A DNA stretch of 53,692 nt. Source: Pirellulales bacterium. Its GTDB lineage: Bacteria; Planctomycetota; Planctomycetia; Pirellulales; JAEUIK01. The notes beneath the pieces were generated by a model, which worked only from the letters and a program-made list of their open reading frames with translations, was not told the origin of the DNA and made no database searches. The position numbers and the translations under genes are program-made. Of this stretch, positions 16,900-25,020 are shown one piece after another (the first letter of the stretch is position 1; every line of letters begins with the position of its first letter). The stretch covers positions 1 to 53,692 of the forward strand of contig JAIBBY010000033.1 of NCBI GenBank assembly GCA_019694455.1, in the 5' to 3' direction.

Positions 16900-18324
16900 T
16901 TGGCTACTACGGCGGCAATTGGTCGATTTGCAAGTTCGACGGAGCATCCGCGCGCAGCGCTGACGCCGGTGAGCTTGGCCGGCCCGGATGAGCGCTTGAT
17001 TCAAGGAATCTGGCCGCGTTCGCTGGCCGTGTGGATGGTGGCCGGATACATCGCGCTATTCATCATTCGCCCTTGGGAAATGCTGATGCCCGCGTTGGGG
17101 GCCATTCGCTTCGAGCGCATTTACGCGGTGGCGATGATCTGCGCTGTGCTGGTGGATGGTTTTCGACTGCGACTGAGTTCGCAGGTTGTGACTGTGCTGG
17201 CGTTCACCGCGATGATGTCGATTTGCACGGCAAACGCTTGGAGCCTCACGGCCGCACTGCCGGTGTACTACACCTATTTGACCTTGGTGGTGTTCTTTTT
17301 TGTGCTGCTCTCGGTGGCGCGCACTCCGTACACCCTGGCGTTCTTGGTCACGTGCTATTTGATCGCCATGGGATTGTATTTGAGTAAGGCTGTATGGGAG
17401 TACTACGTCAACGACGCGCACTATTTCGCGATGGGTGTGCGACGACTGATTGGCATCGAGTATACCTTTGGCGGGCCAAACGAAGTGGCCGGCTCAATTG
17501 TGCTCTCCATGCCAATGCTGTTGTTCGTGTATTCGATTCGACGCGAATTCACAGCCAGTTGGCCCAAGTTTTGGCGCCGCTGGCTCACGCGCTGTTTAGC
17601 TGGCTACTTCTTCCTGGCGATGTGGGCGATGATGCTCACCAACAGTCGCTCGGGCATGGTGAGCTTCGCGCTATTCGTAGGACTGGTGGCGATGCGCGGC
17701 CGTGGCATAGCCACCAAAGTCGGCTATGGCTTGGCGGCATTGGCGTTGATTGGCGTGTTGTGGGTGGTTGCCCCGCCACAAACGAAGAAGCGGCTGGAGA
17801 CGATCTGGAATCCTTCCGCCGGTCCCGCCAACGCCTATGAATCGGCGATGGGTCGGGTGAATGGACTGAAACTGGGCATCTTGATCTTCCGTCGTTTTCC
17901 GCTGTTGGGAGTGGGGCCAGGCAACTTCATCCCTTACCGCATTCGCCATGTGGACGGCGGGATTTGGGATCCGCACAACTTGCTGGGGCAATCGCTCAGC
18001 GAGATCGGCTTGCTGGGCACGTTAGCGTTCGCCGCACTGGTGCTAGTGGCGCTCGGCAACGCGCAGCGGGCCATTCGACTGGGGCCGCGCTGTCGCGACC
18101 CACGGGCGGTTGTGCCGTGGCGCTTGGCGCTGGCAGCGCGAGAGACATTGATCTTGCTGATCTTCGATGGCTTGTTTGGGCACAATTTGCTGCGCTTCAC
18201 TTGGTTGTGGGCGGCCGGATTCGCGTTGATGGCGCTGCTGCAATTGCGCGACATGATGCGGCAAGAGCGGGCAGCGGAGCGCCTTGAAGTTTCGACGCAA
18301 TTGTTGCTTAGGGTGGGAGCATGA
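16900..18324 (+). CDS. O-antigen ligase / Wzy-polymerase-family membrane protein
   Basis: A 474-residue protein with about ten to twelve membrane helices. The Wzy_C-type signature is present: NSRSGMVSFALFV, then GVGPGNFIPYRI and, in the large periplasmic loop, DPHNLLGQSLSEIGLLG, which matches the PHNxxLxxxxExGLxG motif of ligases and polymerases. In a Wzx/Wzy-type locus its likely job is to polymerise repeat units in the periplasm. The start is a TTG 20 bases after the previous stop, with only a weak upstream AGGT-like motif; no better in-frame ATG precedes the first helix. It ends with an ATGA overlap into the ligase gene. Polymerase versus ligase cannot be separated by sequence. Confidence 0.88.
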   Translation: MATTAAIGRFASSTEHPRAALTPVSLAGPDERLIQGIWPRSLAVWMVAGYIALFIIRPWEMLMPALGAIRFERIYAVAMICAVLVDGFRLRLSSQVVTVLAFTAMMSICTANAWSLTAALPVYYTYLTLVVFFFVLLSVARTPYTLAFLVTCYLIAMGLYLSKAVWEYYVNDAHYFAMGVRRLIGIEYTFGGPNEVAGSIVLSMPMLLFVYSIRREFTASWPKFWRRWLTRCLAGYFFLAMWAMMLTNSRSGMVSFALFVGLVAMRGRGIATKVGYGLAALALIGVLWVVAPPQTKKRLETIWNPSAGPANAYESAMGRVNGLKLGILIFRRFPLLGVGPGNFIPYRIRHVDGGIWDPHNLLGQSLSEIGLLGTLAFAALVLVALGNAQRAIRLGPRCRDPRAVVPWRLALAARETLILLIFDGLFGHNLLRFTWLWAAGFALMALLQLRDMMRQERAAERLEVSTQLLLRVGA

Positions 18325-19742
18325 TTTCGCAGACTGGTGCAACGAATTCTCACGGCGATTGGTACGCGCCTTGGGTGCGCGCCGCGATCGGGCCGGCATG
18401 GGCGCGGTGGGAGCATAGCGCGTACCTGAGCAACTACCGCCGCTTGCTGGCCACCCAGTACGACGCGCCCGAGGCGATTCGGGCGCGGCAATGGGAGGCG
18501 GTCCAGGGGCTAGTCGATCACGCCTTTCGCCGCTCGCCTTTTTGGCGCACCCTTTTTGGCGAGGCGGGGCTGAAGCCGGACGACGTGCGCACATGGGACG
18601 ATTTTCGCCACGTTCCGATTTTGACAAAGGACCATCTGCGCTATCGTGGGCAAGAACTGCTGACCACCGACTTTCGCATTGCCGACTTGCATCATCACAA
18701 GACATCGGGTTCCAACGGCCGGTCGGTGGCGGTGTACGTGGACGACAAGGCCCAGCAATGGCGCCGCGCCTGCACCCTCCGCAGCGACGAGTGGAGCGGC
18801 TGGCGGTTTGGCGAACGGGTGGCCATGGTCTGGGGTAACCCCGACTACTTGCGCAACGGTTGGCGTGGTCGACTTCGCAACACGCTATTGGAACGGGCAT
18901 CCTACCTCGACACGTTAAGCATGAATGAAGACGCCATGCGTCGCTTCGCCCTGACGCAGCAGCGCAGGCGCCCAACCATGATGCTGGGGCACGCGCACTC
19001 GTTGTACCTGTTTGCGCAGTTCGTGGAGTTGAACCCGAAGCTGGCGTTCTATCCACGTGGCATTATTTCGACCGCCATGGTGCTACACGATTGGCAGCGG
19101 GAATTGATCGAACGCGTATTTCGCGCGGGCGTGACCAATCGCTATGGCTGCGAGGAGGTGAGCCTGATTGCCTGCCAATGCGATCGGCGCGGGGGACTGC
19201 ACATCAATTGCGACAACGTGTACGTGGAGATTCTAGGGGCCGACGGCGAGCCCGCGACGCCGGGCGAAGCCGGCGCGGTGGTGGTCACCGACCTGACGAA
19301 CCGCGCCATGCCACTGCTGCGCTATAAGGTGGGAGACATGGCCTCACTATCGCGCGAGGCTTGCGCCTGCGGCCGCCAATTGCCACTCTTGGAACGTGTC
19401 GAGGGACGCGAGGCCGACTTCGTGACGACTGCCGACGGGCGACTGATCTCGGGCATCTCACTAACCGAGAACTTTGCCGTGCTGATCGCGGGGGTGGCCC
19501 AAATCCAGATTGTGCAGGAGCGCCTGGACCAATTTTGCTTTCGGATCGTGCCAGACGAAAACTTCGGCGCGGCGAGCCGGGAGCAAATTCGCCAATTGGT
19601 CGCCGAACGGTTTGGCGGCGACGCGCGGTTTGAAATTGAGTTGGTGGAACGGATTCCGCAAGAGCCGTCGGGCAAGTACCGATTTTGCATCTCGAAGGTC
19701 GAGAACCCTTTTACTCAATCGTTGCAGCCAGTGACGTCGTGA
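18321..19742 (+). CDS. Phenylacetate-CoA-ligase-like adenylating enzyme (PaaK/CapK family)
   Basis: A 473-residue ANL-superfamily protein. Motifs look intact: the P-loop KTSGSNGRSVAVY, YGCEEVSLIACQC, LLRYKVGDMA, a Cys-x-Cys-Gly pair in ACACGRQLP, GREADFV and the C-terminal PSGKYRF with the catalytic Lys. Such enzymes activate a carboxylic acid as an acyl-adenylate. CapK-type relatives are often found in capsule and exopolysaccharide loci, where their true acceptor is usually unknown. It overlaps the upstream polymerase gene by ATGA and the next glycosyltransferase by GTGA. A role in making an acyl or amino-acyl substituent is inferred from context. No acyl carrier protein is encoded nearby. 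Confidence 0.85.
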   Translation: MISQTGATNSHGDWYAPWVRAAIGPAWARWEHSAYLSNYRRLLATQYDAPEAIRARQWEAVQGLVDHAFRRSPFWRTLFGEAGLKPDDVRTWDDFRHVPILTKDHLRYRGQELLTTDFRIADLHHHKTSGSNGRSVAVYVDDKAQQWRRACTLRSDEWSGWRFGERVAMVWGNPDYLRNGWRGRLRNTLLERASYLDTLSMNEDAMRRFALTQQRRRPTMMLGHAHSLYLFAQFVELNPKLAFYPRGIISTAMVLHDWQRELIERVFRAGVTNRYGCEEVSLIACQCDRRGGLHINCDNVYVEILGADGEPATPGEAGAVVVTDLTNRAMPLLRYKVGDMASLSREACACGRQLPLLERVEGREADFVTTADGRLISGISLTENFAVLIAGVAQIQIVQERLDQFCFRIVPDENFGAASREQIRQLVAERFGGDARFEIELVERIPQEPSGKYRFCISKVENPFTQSLQPVTS

Positions 19743-20986
19743 GCGCTCGCTCGATGGAAAATCCGCGTTTGCTGTGTGTTGCGCGTTGGCCCGTGGGGGG
19801 GATTCGCACCTATTTGCATTACGTATATCCGGCGCTAGCTGCCGATGGATACGTGTTTACCTTTGCGGGCCCTCCGGACGAGCGTTTCCGACGATTCCGC
19901 GAAGAACTGCGAAATTGGCCGAATGTCGAGTTTGTGGAATTGCCATGCGAGCGGACACGCGACTCGGTGAACTTGCCGCTGCGCAGGCTCTTGGCCAGCG
20001 GTCGGTTCGACCTGGTGCATTCGCAAGGGGCCACCTCGGCTGTGCAGACGGCGATTGCAAACTTGGGTTTGCGCGTGCCGCACGTCATGACTTCGCACGA
20101 TGTCTTTCGACCCGATCAGTTCGCAGGCCGCTTGGGCCGATTGAAGCGGCGCGTGATGGGAGAACTGTTTCGCGGCATCGACCTGATTATTCACGTTACC
20201 AACGACGCTCGCGAGAACCTCTTGGAGTACCTACCGCGGGTTGTAACCGGCCGCGCGCGGATGGCGACGATCGGCCATGGCATCGACACCAATCGATTTT
20301 GCTATCCGCCCCGGCGCTTCGCGCAAACATTGCGCGAGCAGATGCGGATCGATCAATCGACCTTTCTGATGGGGTTTCTTGGCCGCTTCATGGAGCAGAA
20401 GGGCTTTTTGCCGCTGCTTTCGGCGCTGGAGCTGATGCCGACACAAGGTTGGCGATTGGCCGCGTTCGGCGCCGGCGACATGATTCGCGAGTACCAGGCA
20501 GAAACGGGACGCCGCCGACTGGCGAACCGCGTCAGCTTTTTCGATCTGGCTACCGTGCCGGAAAGCGTGATTCCGCAACTCGATCTGGTCGTTATGCCGT
20601 CGCTGTGGGAGGCCGCGGGGCTGTTGGCCATGGAGACGTTGTGTCTGGGGACGCCACTGGTGGCCTCGGACTGTCCGGGATTGTCGGAGGTGCTGACGGA
20701 TACTCCGGCGGTAATGGTCCCGGCAGGAGACCCGACAACGTTGGCAGCGGCGCTGCGCCGAGCCATGACCGGGGAACTGGTGACGCCGACTCAACGCTTC
20801 GCCCCCGAGGCCGGTCGGCGCTATTGCAACCAGCGCAGCGCGACAGCGCTGCTCATGGAATTGAATCAACTGTTAGGTCGGCGCAGCCGGCTGGAAGTCG
20901 TGAGCAATGCCGACGGCAAAGCGTCGCACATCGCAAGCACCGTGGCGTCGACCGCTGAATTGTCAACTACCGTGGGAGTTCTATGA
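19739..20986 (+). CDS. GT4-family glycosyltransferase
   Basis: A 415-residue GT-B protein: LLCVARWPVGGIRTYLHYVYPAL at the N-terminus, HSQGATSAVQTAI and MTSHDVF in the acceptor half, then LMGFLGRFMEQKGFLPLL, AAFGAGDMI and VVMPSLWEAAGLLAMETLCLGTPLVAS in the donor half, where the usual EGxxxxxxE appears as WEAAGLLAME. The GTG that overlaps the upstream stop (GTGA) was chosen because neighbouring genes are coupled the same way; an ATG at 19754 is a good alternative. It ends with an ATGA overlap into the next GT2 gene. Confidence 0.87.
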   Translation: MSARSMENPRLLCVARWPVGGIRTYLHYVYPALAADGYVFTFAGPPDERFRRFREELRNWPNVEFVELPCERTRDSVNLPLRRLLASGRFDLVHSQGATSAVQTAIANLGLRVPHVMTSHDVFRPDQFAGRLGRLKRRVMGELFRGIDLIIHVTNDARENLLEYLPRVVTGRARMATIGHGIDTNRFCYPPRRFAQTLREQMRIDQSTFLMGFLGRFMEQKGFLPLLSALELMPTQGWRLAAFGAGDMIREYQAETGRRRLANRVSFFDLATVPESVIPQLDLVVMPSLWEAAGLLAMETLCLGTPLVASDCPGLSEVLTDTPAVMVPAGDPTTLAAALRRAMTGELVTPTQRFAPEAGRRYCNQRSATALLMELNQLLGRRSRLEVVSNADGKASHIASTVASTAELSTTVGVL

Positions 20987-21957
20987 AACCGCAGGATAAC
21001 AAGAATCCCGCGCCGCGCGTGAGTGTGGTGATCGCGAGCTACAACTATGCGCACTTTGTGCCGCTGGCGATCGAGTCGGCGCTAGCGCAAACGATGACCG
21101 ATCTGGAGATCATCGTGGTCGACGATGGTTCGACCGACAATACGCGCGAGGCAGTGGCCCACTTTGCCGCACATCCGCAAGTGTGCTTGGAGCACATTGC
21201 GCACGTAGGGCATCCACAGGCGAAGAATCACGGCGTGCGCTTGGCGCGCGGCGAGTATGTGGCGTTTCTCGACGCCGATGACATTTGGCAGCCGACCAAG
21301 TTAGCGCGGCAACTGGAGCTGTTCGCCGGACGGCCGGAAGTTGGCGTGGTGTACACGCGCCGCGCTTGCATCGATGTGGCAGGGCGCGCGTTAGTGGTTG
21401 AGGAAACACCGCTCTACCGAGGTCGAGTGGTGGAACCTCTGGTGTTCGACAATTTCGTGTGCTTTTCGTCGGCCATGGCGCGGCGTTCGCTATTAGGCGC
21501 CGGTGGATGTTTCGACGAGACTCTAAATGATCCGATCGATTACGACTTATGGTTGCGATTGGCGTTGCGTTGCCAATTCGACTACGTCGAAGAACCGCTT
21601 GTGTTGTATCGCGTGGGACATGCCAGCATGTCGCGCACCAACAACCGTTGGCGCGAGCAGGTCGATCGGGTGATGCTGCGATTCTTTGTCGAGTACGGCG
21701 GCAGCGAGGCGGTGGCGCCGGCGGTTGTGCGGCGGCACAAGTACACGCGCTGGTGCGCAATGGGCCTGGCGGCTCGGGGCCACGCGCCGCGTATTGCGCT
21801 GGCCAATTATCTGCGCGCGATTGCGTGCCGTCCCTGGGCGCCGACTGCTTGGTATGGTTTGGCCGCCTTGCTGGTGCCCGAGCGGGGACGCCGCTGGTAT
21901 CGGCGCTTGTTAGGCCGTCCGGCGGATTGGCGCCAACCGCAACTTGCGCGCGTTTAG
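20983..21957 (+). CDS. GT2 glycosyltransferase
   Basis: A 324-residue GT-A enzyme without clear membrane helices. VSVVIASYNYAHFVPLAIESALAQ opens the domain; VVDDGSTDNT and LDADDIW are the nucleotide-sugar and DxD motifs, and DPIDYDLWLRLAL matches the usual acceptor/catalytic [ED]-D-x-[DE]-L-W region. C-terminal residues 230-320 are basic and rich in Trp/Arg, as in many WcaA-type enzymes. The start overlaps the preceding stop (ATGA). It is followed by a short gap with tandem repeats before the dehydrogenase gene, so a transcript boundary may lie there. Confidence 0.9.
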   Translation: MKPQDNKNPAPRVSVVIASYNYAHFVPLAIESALAQTMTDLEIIVVDDGSTDNTREAVAHFAAHPQVCLEHIAHVGHPQAKNHGVRLARGEYVAFLDADDIWQPTKLARQLELFAGRPEVGVVYTRRACIDVAGRALVVEETPLYRGRVVEPLVFDNFVCFSSAMARRSLLGAGGCFDETLNDPIDYDLWLRLALRCQFDYVEEPLVLYRVGHASMSRTNNRWREQVDRVMLRFFVEYGGSEAVAPAVVRRHKYTRWCAMGLAARGHAPRIALANYLRAIACRPWAPTAWYGLAALLVPERGRRWYRRLLGRPADWRQPQLARV

Positions 21958-21960
21958 TGC

Positions 21961-22001
21961 ATTCAACAGCGATCTATTCAACAGCGAGTTTCAGACAGCG
22001 A
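21961..22001 (+). repeat. Short tandem repeat, ATTCAACAGCGA units
   Basis: ATTCAACAGCGA occurs perfectly at 21961-21972 and 21976-21987, with a third variant TTTCAGACAGCGA at 21989-22001; the shared ACAGCGA cores are spaced 15 and 14 bases apart. The repeats fill the 51-base gap between the GT2 gene and the dehydrogenase gene, which itself has no Shine-Dalgarno. They may be a regulator site with stacked half-sites or a replication-slippage product. Confidence 0.6.
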
Positions 22002-22008
22002 ACTTTTT

Positions 22009-23322
22009 ATGTCGTCACGATTTGTATCATCGTTGGAATCGGCTAGCGGTGCGGCGGTCGCGGATGCCCGCGACCAGGATCTTGTGCCAGTGAGTGAAGT
22101 CGTCGAGATCCGAACCGAACAGCGTCATGGGATCGCGCTTGATCCGTTGATGACAATCACGATCGACGATCGCGACCACAACCTGCACGCCTGGGTGGTG
22201 GTGCATAGCCTCGGAAGCCTCGGAGGCTGTGGCGGGGTGCGCTGCGCTCCCGACGTGACGCTCGATGAAGTCAAGTCGCTCGCCCGCGCAATGACGTATA
22301 AGTACGCCTTCTTTCGCCAGCCAATGGGGGGCGCCAAGGGAGGCATGGTCATGGATCTCGATGCTCCGCCCGAGCGGCGACGTGAACTTGTAACCGCGCT
22401 CGGCAGGCACCTGGAGCATGTGCTGCGCACCAGCGCATATCACCCCTGGTCGGACATGAACTTCAGCTCCGACGACGTTTCGGCCTTGTATGCTGCGGCT
22501 CGACTACCGGCTCCTGCGTTGAATGACGACAGTTCGCAGCGGACAGCGCGATCGACGTTCGCCGCAGTGGTGGCCACGGCCGCGAACCTTGGTTTGCGCC
22601 CCACGGAGTGTCGCATTGCCATTGAGGGTCTGGGTAGCGTCGGAGGCTACCTGGCGCGGGCCATCGCCGAGTGGGGCGGACGCGTTGTGGCGGTCTCAAA
22701 CATTCATGGCGCGGCGCTTAACGCAAGCGGACTTCCCATCGGCGAATTGCTGGCGATGCGACAGCGGTTGGGTGACGGCTTTATTCGGGAGCGCGGCGAC
22801 TGGACCAACGCGCCGCGTGCTGCGCTGTTCGACGCCAAAGTGGACATTCTGGCGCCGTGTGCCCGCGTCGGCAGCATGGATCAAGATTTGTGCGAAAGGC
22901 TGAGTGCCAAGGCAGTAGTGCCTGCGGCTAATGTGCCATGTACGCCGGCGGGTGAGGCGGCGCTGGCCAAGCGCGCGATCCCGTTGCTGCCCGACTTTGT
23001 GGTGAATGGAGGCGGCGTGTTGGGCATGGTAAGTCATGAACTCGACGATCCGTTCTTCATGACCGATTTTCGACAGATGATCGACCGGCTGCTGTCGGCG
23101 TCGTTGGCTCAAGGCGTGGCGCCGATCGATTTGGCTCGGCGGCAGTCGGAGCAACACCATTCAGCGGAGCCAGGCGACTTCTTCACTCCTCGATCGCGGG
23201 GTGAACTGATTCGAGCAGCGCTACGACGCCGCAGATTGTGGCCTGGCAACGCGCAGCAGGCCAAGGCCCTGCAGCGCGAGCGACTGCGCGAGACGGTGAA
23301 CCAGTTGTTTCGCGACGCATGA
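22009..23322 (+). CDS. Glu/Leu/Phe/Val dehydrogenase family protein
   Basis: A 437-residue amino-acid dehydrogenase. The N-terminal domain has GGVRCAPDVTLDEVKSLA and MTYKYAFFRQPMGGAKGGM, with the two family lysines (K98 substrate-binding, K110 catalytic). WSDMNFSSDDV replaces the usual PAPDVGT / TAEDVGT region and keeps Asp. The NAD(P) domain has EGLGSVGGY (GxGxxG, about 206-214) and AANVPCTP. The reaction is reversible oxidative deamination of an amino acid; whether the substrate is Glu, Leu or another cannot be told. The C-terminal 70 residues are basic and longer than usual. It is embedded in the sugar operon, where it could supply glutamate for the aminotransferase downstream. No Shine-Dalgarno is visible before the ATG. 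Confidence 0.85.
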   Translation: MSSRFVSSLESASGAAVADARDQDLVPVSEVVEIRTEQRHGIALDPLMTITIDDRDHNLHAWVVVHSLGSLGGCGGVRCAPDVTLDEVKSLARAMTYKYAFFRQPMGGAKGGMVMDLDAPPERRRELVTALGRHLEHVLRTSAYHPWSDMNFSSDDVSALYAAARLPAPALNDDSSQRTARSTFAAVVATAANLGLRPTECRIAIEGLGSVGGYLARAIAEWGGRVVAVSNIHGAALNASGLPIGELLAMRQRLGDGFIRERGDWTNAPRAALFDAKVDILAPCARVGSMDQDLCERLSAKAVVPAANVPCTPAGEAALAKRAIPLLPDFVVNGGGVLGMVSHELDDPFFMTDFRQMIDRLLSASLAQGVAPIDLARRQSEQHHSAEPGDFFTPRSRGELIRAALRRRRLWPGNAQQAKALQRERLRETVNQLFRDA

Positions 23323-23361
23323 ACGCTTCGCGACATTTGTTTTTCAAGGACGCTTGATATC

Positions 23362-25011
23362 GTGAGCACGCACTTGAGCGCGCGACGTATTTTGACGAAC
23401 GCAGCTTCGAGTTGGGGTATGTACGCCACCCAGCTTGTGGTGGCGTTCGTCATGTCGCCGATCATGGTGCGTGGACTGGGTGACCAGCGGTACGGCATCT
23501 GGTCACTGGTCGAATCGACAATCGCGTATCTTGCGCTGTTCGATTTTGGCGTCGGCGCCTCCGTAGTACGACATATTTCGCGATTTCATGAGGTCCGCGA
23601 CGAAGAGGGGTTGAAGCGAGTCTATAGCACGTGCCTGTTGATTTTCGTCACGGCGGGCGCGTCGGTGCTGGCGATCACGCTGACTGCGGCGCTCTTGTGG
23701 GCGCATCCATTTGGCTATAGCGACAGTCTGGCGAGCGACACACGCTGGCTTTTGGCGCTGTTCGGTGTGCGACTGGCAGTCGGGCTACCGTTGTCGGTGT
23801 ACCCGGCAATGTTGGATGGCTTTGCGCGCTATCCCACGAAGAGCGCGATCCGCTCCACGTTCTTGTTGATCGGAAGCGGCGCGTTTTTGATCGTACTGGT
23901 GAGCGGAGGCTCGATTCGCGATCTGGCAATTTCGAATGTGGCCACGCACATTGCGGAGCACGTGTGCTTGGCGCTGGCGGTGCGCCGCCAGCATCCGAGC
24001 TTGCGCTTCGCGCCGCGGCATGTCGATCGCGCGATGCTAAAACAGATACGCGGGTACAGCGTGCCGGCGTTCGTGGCGCTGCTGGCGGGGCAAATTTCGT
24101 TTCGGACCGACGCTATCGTGATCGGCAGTTTCTTGGATCCGCGGTACATCACCTTCTTCGGCATCGCGGCGAAGCTGGTGGAGTACGCCAAGATGTCGCT
24201 GTATTCGGCGGCCACCGTGCTGACTCCGGAGATCAGCGCGCTGGAAGCGCGAGGCGATATCGCGGGCATACGCCGAGTACTGATCCAGGCGACCCGATAT
24301 GTACTTCTGGCGATGATTCCTGTGCAGGTGGGCTTTGTGCTGCTGGGGCGCCAGTTCATCACGCTATGGATGGGGGACGCGGTATACGCCGACGCCAGCT
24401 ATCCTTCTCTGGTAATTCTGTCGATCCCCTTTTCGCTGGCGGTTTCGCAGGCGATCAGCGGACGCATTTTATATGGCACAGGCCGACTGTCGTGGTTTGC
24501 GCGAATGACGATGGTCGAGGCGGGTCTGAACCTAGTCATGAGCCTGGCGCTGGTGCAGCGGTTTGGGATTATCGGCGTGGCGTGGGGTACTTCGATTCCA
24601 AACCTCGTCTTCAATGTCGCGCTGGCGATTTATGTCTGCCGCATGTTTGGCGTGCCTCTGGTCCAATACCTGCGACAGTCGTTCTTGAAGCCGTTGCTGT
24701 TGGCAATCGTTCCAATAGCTTATTGGAATGCCGCCACAAGCTGGCTTGCGATTGATGATTGGGCCACCCTCTTGGTGGTTGGAGGCTCGGGACTCGGCCT
24801 ATACGCGGCATTGGCGCTGCTGGCGGAGTTTGGCCCACGCGCTTGCTTGCGAACGATCAGAAGCTGGCTCCGGCCGATCGCCACACCGCAGAACGACTCC
24901 GGGACGGTGGCCACCCAATTGCGAAATCAATCGCAAAACCAACCACACAGCGAGCCGTGCCCAGACGACGCCAAAGCGGAGCTGCCGGTCGCCGAACCGA
25001 GCGCCGTTTAG
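23362..25011 (+). CDS. Wzx-like oligosaccharide flippase (MOP superfamily)
   Basis: A 549-residue integral membrane protein with about 12-14 helices. The start MSTHLSARRILTNAASSWG, followed by LVVAFVMSPIMVRGLGDQRYGIWSL, is typical of polysaccharide-transport proteins of the MOP family. It should move the lipid-linked repeat unit across the inner membrane for the Wzy-type protein encoded upstream. A soluble Gln/Pro-rich tail of about 45 residues follows the last helix. The start is GTG with AAGGA about 11 bases upstream. Spaced 40 bases after the dehydrogenase and 9 bases before the fusion gene. Confidence 0.9.
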   Translation: MSTHLSARRILTNAASSWGMYATQLVVAFVMSPIMVRGLGDQRYGIWSLVESTIAYLALFDFGVGASVVRHISRFHEVRDEEGLKRVYSTCLLIFVTAGASVLAITLTAALLWAHPFGYSDSLASDTRWLLALFGVRLAVGLPLSVYPAMLDGFARYPTKSAIRSTFLLIGSGAFLIVLVSGGSIRDLAISNVATHIAEHVCLALAVRRQHPSLRFAPRHVDRAMLKQIRGYSVPAFVALLAGQISFRTDAIVIGSFLDPRYITFFGIAAKLVEYAKMSLYSAATVLTPEISALEARGDIAGIRRVLIQATRYVLLAMIPVQVGFVLLGRQFITLWMGDAVYADASYPSLVILSIPFSLAVSQAISGRILYGTGRLSWFARMTMVEAGLNLVMSLALVQRFGIIGVAWGTSIPNLVFNVALAIYVCRMFGVPLVQYLRQSFLKPLLLAIVPIAYWNAATSWLAIDDWATLLVVGGSGLGLYAALALLAEFGPRACLRTIRSWLRPIATPQNDSGTVATQLRNQSQNQPHSEPCPDDAKAELPVAEPSAV

Positions 25012-25020
25012 TCGAATCCA

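Noticed and set aside
18043..19056. Minus-strand frame opposite the polymerase and adenylating-enzyme genes
   Set aside because: Covers two genes with intact family motifs; its translation is Arg/Ser/Pro-rich and without domains.
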